Of a stretch of 64,000 nt of DNA, positions 53,492 to 61,290 are shown in pieces. The stretch is from positions 124,001 through 188,000 of the forward strand of contig CANLWN010000001.1 of the NCBI GenBank assembly GCA_947494825.1, given 5' to 3'. The notes under the pieces were generated by a model that made no database searches, had not been told where the DNA came from, and worked only from the letters and a program-made list of their open reading frames with translations. A program made the position numbers and the translations under genes. The stretch comes from an uncultured Flavobacteriaceae bacterium (GTDB lineage: Bacteria; Bacteroidota; Bacteroidia; Flavobacteriales; Flavobacteriaceae). The first letter of the stretch is position 1; every line of letters begins with the position of its first letter.

Positions 53492-55396
53492 ATGCGCGTG
53501 GTCTTTTTTTTTCTCCTATGCTTTGCACTGCTATTTCCCTCAGCGACAAGGTCCCAGGACCTTAGACCTGTGGATAGTTTAAGGAACGAACTTGCCCTGG
53601 CCGAAAACGACGATCAGCTGGTGGCACTGCAGCTTGCCCTTTTCAAAAAACTTAGTCGAATACATCCTGATTCCTCCCAACTTCATCTTAAACAGGCCGT
53701 ATTGCTTTCAAAAAGGACCGAGAACGATTCCCTGGTCGGCAAGGTCATCGTGGCCCAGATCCAGGATCATATGCTCAACAACCGGTACGATAGCGTACTC
53801 CATTACGTGGAACTGGCCTTACAAAAGCGAGGAAGTCTTGGTCCCCAACAGTTGATCGATACCTATACCATGCAGGGCACGGCCCATTTTTATAAAAGCG
53901 AATACGCCAAGGCCATCGCCTCGCATTTACAGTCGGAAAAAATTAGTAGTGCCCACGAAATGGAGCAGGGCAAAGCCCAGGTGTTCAACAACATTGGTAT
54001 TGCCTATATCAAATTGGAAGATTGGTACAATGCGGAGGAATATATGAACAAATCCCTCGAAATCTGCAAAAAGTATGACATTAAGAGGGGCATATCCTAT
54101 ACCTTGGGCAACCTGGGAATTATTTACAAACATCTGGACCGCTATCAGGATGCCATAGCTGCGTACCTAGAATCCAATGTCATCTGTGAGGAACTGGGCG
54201 ATCAACGGGCCATAGCCAGAAACTACAACAACATTGGCGCCCTGTATGAAAAGGAAGGGAACTACGACCTGGCACTGGAATATTACACCAGGTGTTTTAA
54301 CACATCCGAAGCCGAACAGTATGAATCTACCCTTACCAGTGTCTTGCACAATTTGGGCAACCTTTATTCGAAACAGAAAAGGTATACCCTGTCCATCGAC
54401 AACTTTGAAAAAAGTCTGGAAATAGCAAAGGCGCTGGACTATAGGGACGTGGTGCTGAACAATTATTTGGGTCTGGCCGAGACTTATGAAAAGATCGGTG
54501 CCCTGTCCAAAGCCATAGCCCACCGCAAGTTGTACGAAAAATGGAAGGACAGCATTGTCAACGAGGAGCACTTAAAGAACGTGAGCGAACTGGAAATAAA
54601 GTACGCCACGGAGAAAAAGGAAAAGGACATTTTAGCACTTTCCCAACAGAAATTAAAGGACGAGGCTGCCATGGCCAAGCAAAATTTAAAGATACGCCGG
54701 CTCTCCCTGGGCCTACTGGGAGCCATACTGTTGTTCGGTTCCATATTCGTCATCTTTAGACAGTATAGTAAAAATAGAAAGCAAAAGGAGCTTATTGGTG
54801 CCATTGCGGACACCCAGATCGCCGAACGCAAACGCATATCACAGGACCTGCACGACAGCGTTGGTGGATCCTTGGCCCTGACAAAGAACAAATTACTGAG
54901 TCTCTATGAAAAAGACCAGGGGAAGTCCAAGGAGTTGGAAGATTCCTTACAAACCTTGACCAGAACATCGGAACAGGTACGGCAAATATCCCATAACCTT
55001 ATGCCCGGTGAACTGGTGAAGTTTGGCTTGGTTTCGGCCATCCAAACTACCTTGGATCAATTGCAGGATACGGAACTTAAAGCCCAGTTGTACGTGCACG
55101 ACATGGAGGGCCGAATTGACCCTACCAAAGAAATTCATTTGTTCAGGACCCTTCAGGAAATCATCCAAAATGTAATCAAACACGCCAAGGCGAGCCAGTT
55201 GAATATTTACCTCAATAGGCACAGGAAACATTTGAACCTGATGGTCGAAGACGATGGCCTTGGCATGGAGACCGACACCCCATCAGGGATGGGACTGTCC
55301 AACATTAAATCAAGAGTGGCCTTTCTAAAGGGTACGGTAGACATCGATTCAGTGTTGGGAAAAGGTACCACCATGAACATCCTAATACCGCTGTAA
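53492..55396 (+). CDS. TPR sensor histidine kinase (HisKA_3/NarL type)
   Basis: The 634-aa protein has a signal peptide (VVFFFLLCFALLFPSATRSQ), about eight TPR repeats in the periplasm (for example AYIKLEDWYNAEEYMNKSLEICKKY; YNNIGALYEKEGNYDLALEYYTRCF), a coiled segment and a membrane helix (LSLGLLGAILLFGSIFVIF). A HisKA_3 dimerisation domain follows with phospho-acceptor His in ERKRISQDLHDSVGG, then a HATPase_c domain (IIQNVIKHAKASQLN; GMGLSNIKSRV). Its partner is the LuxR-type response regulator one nucleotide downstream. The signal sensed by the TPR domain is unknown. Confidence 0.92.
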   Translation: MRVVFFFLLCFALLFPSATRSQDLRPVDSLRNELALAENDDQLVALQLALFKKLSRIHPDSSQLHLKQAVLLSKRTENDSLVGKVIVAQIQDHMLNNRYDSVLHYVELALQKRGSLGPQQLIDTYTMQGTAHFYKSEYAKAIASHLQSEKISSAHEMEQGKAQVFNNIGIAYIKLEDWYNAEEYMNKSLEICKKYDIKRGISYTLGNLGIIYKHLDRYQDAIAAYLESNVICEELGDQRAIARNYNNIGALYEKEGNYDLALEYYTRCFNTSEAEQYESTLTSVLHNLGNLYSKQKRYTLSIDNFEKSLEIAKALDYRDVVLNNYLGLAETYEKIGALSKAIAHRKLYEKWKDSIVNEEHLKNVSELEIKYATEKKEKDILALSQQKLKDEAAMAKQNLKIRRLSLGLLGAILLFGSIFVIFRQYSKNRKQKELIGAIADTQIAERKRISQDLHDSVGGSLALTKNKLLSLYEKDQGKSKELEDSLQTLTRTSEQVRQISHNLMPGELVKFGLVSAIQTTLDQLQDTELKAQLYVHDMEGRIDPTKEIHLFRTLQEIIQNVIKHAKASQLNIYLNRHRKHLNLMVEDDGLGMETDTPSGMGLSNIKSRVAFLKGTVDIDSVLGKGTTMNILIPL

Positions 55397-55397
55397 T

Positions 55398-56018
55398 ATG
55401 ATACGCGTTGCCCTAGCAGATGACCATACCATGTTCCGGGAAGGATTGGCTTCCCTTTTGGAGGAACAGGACACTATGACCGTGATAGGGGAGGCAAGCA
55501 ACGGCGTGGAAGTGCTGGCTCTTTTAAAGGAAGCGCCAATAGACGTACTGCTATTGGATATCGAAATGCCCGGCATGGATGGCTTTGACACCATGCGCGC
55601 GGTAAGGAAAATGCCAAATGTTCCCAAAATCCTGGTGCTTACCATGCACAAATCCCCACAATTCATTAAAAACATCATCAAGGCGGGGGCCAATGGCTAT
55701 GTCCCCAAGGATTCTGGAAAGAAGCTACTCGTCCAAGCCATAAGTACCGTGCATAGCACCGGCACCTTCCATACGCCCGAGACCGTGAGCATTGTCATGG
55801 ACAGTTTAAAGGACGATAAGCATTCCACGGAAATCTCCCCCAGGGAGAAAGAGATCATACAGCTTATAGCAGACCAGTATACCACCAACGAAATCGCCGA
55901 AAAGCTCTTCCTGAGCGTCCATACGGTAGAATCCCACCGTAAAAACATTCTTCTGAAGCTCGGGCTAAAAAACGCTGCCGGACTGGTAAAATACGCTATC
56001 CACAAGGGCCTTATTTAA
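55398..56018 (+). CDS. LuxR/NarL-family response regulator
   Basis: The 206-aa protein has a receiver domain (IRVALADDHTMFREGLASLLEEQ; acceptor Asp in DVLLLDIEMPGMDGF; LVLTMHKS; KAGANGYVPKDS) and a LuxR HTH (ISPREKEIIQLIADQYTTNEIAEKLFLSVHTVESHRKNILLKLGLKNAAGLVKYAI). It starts 1 nt after the kinase stop, so the pair is translationally coupled. Target genes are not evident. Confidence 0.94.
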   Translation: MIRVALADDHTMFREGLASLLEEQDTMTVIGEASNGVEVLALLKEAPIDVLLLDIEMPGMDGFDTMRAVRKMPNVPKILVLTMHKSPQFIKNIIKAGANGYVPKDSGKKLLVQAISTVHSTGTFHTPETVSIVMDSLKDDKHSTEISPREKEIIQLIADQYTTNEIAEKLFLSVHTVESHRKNILLKLGLKNAAGLVKYAIHKGLI

Positions 56019-56129
56019 CTGCCATAAGGTATTCCCTACCTGTTTTCCGCCATTTTGGTTTTTGCTGCTTTTCGGTTAAAAATAGCCGGCCCATTGCCCG
56101 TACATTTGGCTAAAACTAATACATACATT

Positions 56130-56258
56130 ATGAAAACTGTCAAGATTATTTTAATGCTCGCTTGTACTGCCCTGATGTTCGTCTCTTGTAAGGGAGATGA
56201 TGAGAATTGTTATGATATAGGTTCCGTAGAACATGCGCCAACAGAGGTTGGCGCTTAA
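56130..56258 (+). CDS. 42-aa small lipoprotein
   Basis: From ATG 56130 the peptide MKTVKIILMLACTALMFVSC has a lipobox with Cys20, then a short acidic tail (KGDDENCYDIGSVEHAPTEVGA). It sits between the response regulator and the peroxiredoxin. The tail is too short for a domain, so it may be a lipid-anchored tag or a degenerate gene. Confidence 0.5.
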   Translation: MKTVKIILMLACTALMFVSCKGDDENCYDIGSVEHAPTEVGA

Positions 56259-56333
56259 ACCATGGGCGGTATATCCGGGCAAAACAAGATTACCCATAAA
56301 AATATACAACAATCTAATTTTTAAATCCAATAT

Positions 56334-56969
56334 ATGAATGCAATTAAATTAGGGGATAAGGCCCCGAACTTCAATGCGAAAACAACAGTAGGAGAAATCA
56401 ATTTTTATGAATGGCTGGGCGATAGCTGGGGCATGCTGGTCTCCCATCCGGCCGACTTTACCCCCGTCTGTACCACCGAACTTGGTGCCATGGCCAACTA
56501 TAGGGAAGAGTTCCAAAAACGAAATGTAAAGGTAGCTGCCATCAGTGTGGATGACCTGGAGTCCCATGTGCGATGGATAAAGGATATCGAAGAAACGCAA
56601 AACGCGAAGGTGGATTTTCCCCTTATCGCTGATGATGATCGGAGCGTGTCAGAATTATACGGGATGATCCACCCCAATGCAGATTCTACGATGACGGTAC
56701 GGTCCGTTTTTATGATATCACCGGAGAAAGAGGTGAAACTAACGCTTACCTATCCGGCTTCCACCGGTAGAAATTTCGAGGAGTTGCTGCGGGTCATTGA
56801 TTCCTTACAGCTAACGGCCTACCGCAAACTGGCCACACCTGTTAATTGGAAAAAGGGTGATAGGGCGGTCATTGTTCCTTCGGTATCCGACAAACAGGCC
56901 TCTGAATTGTTTCCCAACGGATTTGAGACCGTAAAACCCTATTTGAGGTTAACGGAGGTCCCGGTGTAA
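56334..56969 (+). CDS. 1-Cys peroxiredoxin (Prx6 type)
   Basis: The 211-aa protein matches the Prx6 pattern: LGDKAPNFNAKTTVGEINFYEW, catalytic Cys in HPADFTPVCTTELG, then SVDDLESHVRWIKDI, DDDRSVSELYGMI, SVFMISPEKEVKLTLTYPASTGRNFEELLRVIDSLQLT and the long C-terminal arm (KKGDRAVIVPSVSDKQASELFPNGFETVKPYLRLTEVP). It reduces H2O2 and organic peroxides in the cytosol. It stands alone with a strong AT-rich upstream region. Confidence 0.93.
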   Translation: MNAIKLGDKAPNFNAKTTVGEINFYEWLGDSWGMLVSHPADFTPVCTTELGAMANYREEFQKRNVKVAAISVDDLESHVRWIKDIEETQNAKVDFPLIADDDRSVSELYGMIHPNADSTMTVRSVFMISPEKEVKLTLTYPASTGRNFEELLRVIDSLQLTAYRKLATPVNWKKGDRAVIVPSVSDKQASELFPNGFETVKPYLRLTEVPV

Positions 56970-57003
56970 GGAACCTTGGGTCTTAAAACCTAATTGAATT
57001 CGT

Positions 57004-58515
57004 ATGATGAAAAGCATCAATCCTATCCCTATCTTTTTATTAGGCCTTCTAATTGTCGGTTTGTACGGTTGCCATCCCAACAAAGAGAAAGTATCTTCCT
57101 TATCCATTAAATCTATGGATGCTGGCTATGTCAGTATTGCAAGCGATACCTTGGAAAAACTGAAAGCATCGATTGCAGGTCAACTACTTACGGAAGAGGA
57201 TTCGGAATATACAACCGCTATTGAGATTTGGAACAGCAAACGACAAAAGCGACGTCCTGCAGTGGTCATAAAGTGCCAGAATGAGCAAGATGTGGTCAAG
57301 ACTATCAATTTTGTAAGGACCCATGGTCTTCTGTTGTCCGTTAAGGGAGGGGGACATAACAGCAGCGGTTTCGCCCTCAACGATGGGGGTTTGGTACTGG
57401 ATCTATCGCAAATGGATGCTATTGCCGTTGATCCCGAAAAAAAGACCGTTAGGGTAGGACCTGGTGTCAGATGGGGTCAGTTGGACGAGGCCACACAGGC
57501 CTATGGACTGGCAACAACAGGGGCCATCATATCCCAAGTGGGTATTGGTGGCTATACCCTGGGGGGTGGTCTCGGGTGGCTCCATAGGTCGCTGGGTGCC
57601 GCTAGTGATAATCTGATAAGCGCAAGAATGGTTACGGCAGACGGAGCGCTGCTTCAACTAAGCGAAAATGAAAACAGCGATTTTTTCTGGGCGATTCGAG
57701 GGGGTGGCGGCAATTTTGGTGTCGTCACTTCCTTTGAGTTCAAATTGCACGAAGTAGGGCCGGAAATCCTGGCCGGTTTGGTGTTCTACAGGATGTCGGA
57801 TGCCAAAAAAGTGGTTAGGTTTTATCGAGAGTATATAAAAGAGGTGCCCGATGCCTTGGGAACCTGGTTATTGTTTCGTAAGGCCCCTATATCGGCCCAG
57901 TTGCCCGAGGAAATACATGGAGAACCCATTGTAGCTATTGCCATAACCTATAACGGTCCAATATCGGAAGGGGAAGACTACAGCGCTCCCTTACGAAATA
58001 TCGTCCCGCCAGTGGCAGATCTGGTAAAGACCAGGACGTATACCGCATGGCAGTCCAGTTTGGATGGGGCTTGGGGCAACGGGTTCCATAACATCTGGAA
58101 GGGCCATTATTTTATGGAGGTAACGGATGAAATTGTCGAGGTACTCCAGCGGAATGTCCCCCAGGGCTCGCCGTATTCGGACGTTAAAATCCAACATCTA
58201 GAGGGCGCGTTCGGGCGGATGCCCGAGCATGCCACTGCATTCGGCAACCGGAAATCAAGATTTGGCATGGTCATTCAGACCCGCTGGCTCGATTCCCTAA
58301 GGACTACGGAGCAAGAACTATGGACAAACCGACTGTTTAACGAACTAAAACAAAAAGGAACAGGCAAAGTGTACGTAAACTTCATGGATAATGAAGGGGA
58401 GAATAGGGTAAAGGATGCCTATTCGGACAGTACATTTATCAAACTAAAAAAAATCAAAAAGAAATATGATCCAGAAAACCTATTTAGAAAAAATCAGAAC
58501 ATTAAACCGGATTAA
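57004..58515 (+). CDS. FAD-linked oxidase (berberine-bridge/VAO family), lipoprotein
   Basis: The 503-aa protein has a lipoprotein signal (IPIFLLGLLIVGLYGC, Cys23). The VAO/PCMH FAD-binding domain is complete: RPAVVIKCQNEQDVVKTINFVRTHGLLLSVKGGGHNSSGFALNDGGLVLDLSQM (His in GGGHN can bind FAD covalently), VGIGGYTLGGGLGWLHRSLG and IRGGGGNFGVVTSFEF. The C-terminal berberine-like end is KKIKKKYDPENLFRKNQN. The Cys that gives a second covalent FAD link in some family members is absent from the TTGAIISQVGIGG segment. An envelope-anchored flavin oxidase is less common than a cytosolic one. Substrate unknown. It overlaps the next gene by 50 nt. Confidence 0.85.
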   Translation: MMKSINPIPIFLLGLLIVGLYGCHPNKEKVSSLSIKSMDAGYVSIASDTLEKLKASIAGQLLTEEDSEYTTAIEIWNSKRQKRRPAVVIKCQNEQDVVKTINFVRTHGLLLSVKGGGHNSSGFALNDGGLVLDLSQMDAIAVDPEKKTVRVGPGVRWGQLDEATQAYGLATTGAIISQVGIGGYTLGGGLGWLHRSLGAASDNLISARMVTADGALLQLSENENSDFFWAIRGGGGNFGVVTSFEFKLHEVGPEILAGLVFYRMSDAKKVVRFYREYIKEVPDALGTWLLFRKAPISAQLPEEIHGEPIVAIAITYNGPISEGEDYSAPLRNIVPPVADLVKTRTYTAWQSSLDGAWGNGFHNIWKGHYFMEVTDEIVEVLQRNVPQGSPYSDVKIQHLEGAFGRMPEHATAFGNRKSRFGMVIQTRWLDSLRTTEQELWTNRLFNELKQKGTGKVYVNFMDNEGENRVKDAYSDSTFIKLKKIKKKYDPENLFRKNQNIKPD

Positions 58516-59023
58516 GAGGGGAACCCACAGCAGATTCCTTATAATTTTAATAACTTTTTTGGGGCTATCGTCCTGTAAAAGCCCGAGCACGGAACATGCA
58601 ACACCACAAGAGGTGGTGACCAAGGTAAAAAAGGCGGCCCAGCTGTTGAAAGATCAGGGTATGAGGGGATTGGAGGTCTTACGGGACGGCAGTTCGGAAT
58701 TTAGCTGGAAGGATACCTATGTGTTTTCCTTCAATTGTGCCGAGGACAAGGTGTTGGCCAATCCGGCATTTCCCGATCGGGTAGGGGGCGATATCAAGCA
58801 GCACACGGACTTCAATGGCTTTCGCTATGGCGTAAAAATGTGTGAGGAAAGTGGCCGACCCAAAGGTGTGTGGGTGGAATACATTTGGCCGAGACCCCAG
58901 GGGGGAGACCCCATGCGTAAGATCAGTTACGTTATGACCGTAAAAAGCTTAGGAATTCAAGTAGGATCGGGAATCTACAATGAAACCATCACCTTGGAGG
59001 AATTGAATAAACTCATCGAATAA
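58466..59023 (+). CDS. Cache-domain lipoprotein
   Basis: The 185-aa product has an N-terminal extension, then a lipoprotein signal (FLIILITFLGLSSC, Cys38). The mature part is a single cache-type sensor domain (QLLKDQGMRGLEVLRDGSSEFSWKDTYVFSFNCAEDKVLANPAFPDRVGGD; GVWVEYIWPRPQGGDPMRKISYVM), as in the ligand-binding part of chemoreceptors, but without any signalling domain. It overlaps the FAD-oxidase gene by 50 nt, so the two are coupled. It may bind a small molecule for the flavin enzyme (inference). Confidence 0.78.
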   Translation: MIQKTYLEKIRTLNRIKRGTHSRFLIILITFLGLSSCKSPSTEHATPQEVVTKVKKAAQLLKDQGMRGLEVLRDGSSEFSWKDTYVFSFNCAEDKVLANPAFPDRVGGDIKQHTDFNGFRYGVKMCEESGRPKGVWVEYIWPRPQGGDPMRKISYVMTVKSLGIQVGSGIYNETITLEELNKLIE

Positions 59024-59037
59024 TTAAAATCAGAACC

Positions 59038-59502
59038 ATGCGAAATCGAATATTTTTTTTAACGGCGATCCTGATGGCCATAAGCCCAAAAATGAACGCT
59101 CAGGACGAGATACAAAAATTAAAGGAGTACATAGCCGGGAGCCAATTGGTCATCTATTCGGAATCTTCCTATGTCACGGACAATTCGGCCAGTGCGATTA
59201 CCTATGTCAATTTTTGTCCCGATGGGAGGTACCACTACGACTACGAGGGATCGTACACGGTCAAAGGCACCCAGAACACTACCAATAGAGACAACAGAGC
59301 CTATGGTGCGGGCAAAGCGGCCAATTCTGGCGATTGGGACGTTTTGGAATACGAGAAAGCCTATTATTTGGAAATCACGGATCCGTCCAACGCAAAGACC
59401 TACTATCCCATAGATATCCAAAAAATGATTGCAGGAAAATGGAAACAGGGCAATGTAACCTATGTGTTTGCGCCAAACCATGGGGTGTGCGATGGAAACT
59501 GA
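59038..59502 (+). CDS. Small secreted beta-rich protein
   Basis: The 154-aa product has a signal peptide (IFFLTAILMAISPKMNAQ). Its mature domain has YSESSYVTDNSASAITYVNFCPDGRYHYDYEGSYTVKG and a W-rich end (KMIAGKWKQGNVTYVFAPNH), similar in style to small lipocalin-like domains. It is 14 nt after the cache lipoprotein and likely in the same transcript. Function unknown. Confidence 0.7.
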   Translation: MRNRIFFLTAILMAISPKMNAQDEIQKLKEYIAGSQLVIYSESSYVTDNSASAITYVNFCPDGRYHYDYEGSYTVKGTQNTTNRDNRAYGAGKAANSGDWDVLEYEKAYYLEITDPSNAKTYYPIDIQKMIAGKWKQGNVTYVFAPNHGVCDGN

Positions 59503-59517
59503 TCAATAGGGCGCCCC

Positions 59518-60732
59518 TTAGGCATCCTGGGAAACATCATAAATAGTGATATGATTAGTGATGCCTTTGATCTTCACCCGGATTTTCCCGATGTATTCCA
59601 CCCAGTCCTTGACGATGTCATAGGTGGTTTCGGAGATTAAAATCTGTCCGGCAATGGTGTGCGCCTCTATTCTTGCGGCGATATTTACCGTTTCCCCTAC
59701 AACGCCATATTTCATTCGCTTTTTGGAGCCAATATTTCCGGCCACCAAGAAGCCACTGTTAATGCCGATACCCATTTCTAGGGAGGGAAGTTTTTTGGTC
59801 TCCAATTCCTTATTGACCTCCTGGAGTCCGGCCTGCATTTCCCTTGCGCATTCAATGGCTCGCTGCGCACAGTTCTCCAGAGCGTTTGGTGCTCCAAAGA
59901 TGACCAGTATGCCATCCCCCAGGATTTCATTGATAAAGCCTTCGTGTTTATGGATGATGGTAATCATTTTTTCGAGATAGATGTTTAGGATGTTCACGAT
60001 GGTATCGGCGCTGTAGGCTTCGGACATGGAGGTGAACCTCCTCAAATCGCTTATCAATACCGTGGCATAGCGTTCTTCTCCTCCCAACTTGGTGTTTTTC
60101 TTGTCCTCCACGATGGTTCTCAACAAGGCCTCACTCATATACTGACCAAACAATTGCTGATAAAATTGATTGCTTTGGTTAAGTTGATTATTGACTTTTT
60201 CCAACTTTTCTTGGGAAATATTTATTTGTTTCTGAAGATCCCCCAGCTTATACATCCGAATGCGCTCTACGAGGAGGTTGCCGATGGTTTCGAATATTAA
60301 GCGTTCAGTTTCATTCAGTTTTCTAGGAATGCTATCAGCTATACAAAGCGCACCTATGCCGTTGCCCAGCAAACTGGTTAAGGGAAAGCCCGCATAGAAT
60401 CGAATCTTAGGGTCGTTGATGACCATAGGGTTGTCAAAAAACCTGGAATCCTGCAAGGTATCCTCCACGATAAGGGTTTCGGGTTGCAAGATGGTATGCC
60501 CGCAAAAGGAGGTGGAGCGATCAGAGGATTGGAAACTTAGACCACAGGAGGCATGGATGTTCTGTTGTGTAGATCCTATGGACGAAATATAGGCAATGGG
60601 CACATCGAGGCATTTGGACACGATCATCACAATGCGGTCAAACTGTGCTTTTTTATCCGACGCGGATAGGTTTATGGAAAGCAAATCCGCAATTCTTGCA
60701 TTTTCATTCTTAGGTATTGTCGCAAGTTTCAT
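59518..60732 (-). CDS. GAF-domain class III nucleotide cyclase
   Basis: The 404-aa cytosolic protein has an N-terminal GAF domain (FDRIVMIVSKCLDVPIAYISSI; FCGHTILQPETLIVEDTLQDSRFFDNPMV; YAGFPLTS), a coiled-coil (INISQEKLEKVNNQLNQSNQF) and a class III adenylate/guanylate cyclase domain (ATVLISDLRRFTSMSE with the metal Asp; LGDGILVIFGAP with the second; GIGINSGFLVAGNIGSKKRMKYGVVGETVNIAARIE). It should form cAMP or cGMP in response to a GAF ligand. Substrate choice needs the purine-binding residues compared. It converges with the secreted-protein gene. Confidence 0.9.
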   Translation of the reverse strand: MKLATIPKNENARIADLLSINLSASDKKAQFDRIVMIVSKCLDVPIAYISSIGSTQQNIHASCGLSFQSSDRSTSFCGHTILQPETLIVEDTLQDSRFFDNPMVINDPKIRFYAGFPLTSLLGNGIGALCIADSIPRKLNETERLIFETIGNLLVERIRMYKLGDLQKQINISQEKLEKVNNQLNQSNQFYQQLFGQYMSEALLRTIVEDKKNTKLGGEERYATVLISDLRRFTSMSEAYSADTIVNILNIYLEKMITIIHKHEGFINEILGDGILVIFGAPNALENCAQRAIECAREMQAGLQEVNKELETKKLPSLEMGIGINSGFLVAGNIGSKKRMKYGVVGETVNIAARIEAHTIAGQILISETTYDIVKDWVEYIGKIRVKIKGITNHITIYDVSQDA

Positions 60733-61290
60733 GGAGGGTTGAGCCGATGGGTTGGGTGTTTGTTACTGGTTGACTCGGTTTGTTAGAGCCAGCACGCTAT
60801 TTCATTGGGAAGGTAGAAAAAAATACCTGTGTATTACAGCTTAAAACAGGCCATACTTACTTTGGCGGACAGTTGGGGGATAATTGAGCGGATTTGATGG
60901 GTCTGTAGCCCTTAAAAGGACGCTCGTGCATCCCAATAGGGGGGAGCCTGCAAAGAAAAGCTCCTTGACGGAGCTATTTTTTTGTTTCCAGGAGGCCGAA
61001 ACAAGTTGGTTTTTGAGGGAAATGATTTGGGACGGACATTCTGGATTGATAATGTAAAACTTCAGTGTCTCAAAAAACGTTCGTTTAATAGGACCATGGT
61101 AGTATTTCGGTCTGTTCCATAAACTTCATTATTTCAATCAGGCAATTCCAAAACTTGCACTATTTTTCAAATATTTGGGACTATAGTTAAAATCTCGAGG
61201 TAGTATTTCCCCGACCTTTTCGCCATGGTCAAAAGAAGGGATTAGTTTGAAAATAGGTAACTTATTCGTGCTTTACTGAAATCTCACAAA
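60733..61290. other. 558-bp spacer before the large hybrid sensor
   Basis: This spacer holds the hairpin at 60959-60975. Otherwise it is AT-rich without open frames of convincing composition. The promoters of the cyclase (minus) and hybrid sensor (plus) must be here. A short RNA between 60733 and 60960, ending at the hairpin, is possible but not shown. Confidence 0.4.
60959..60975 (+). terminator. Isolated intrinsic-terminator-like hairpin
   Basis: AGCTCC TTGAC GGAGCT, then ATTTTTTTG on the plus strand; upstream A-rich bases make it partly bidirectional. No plus-strand gene ends near it. Confidence 0.55.
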
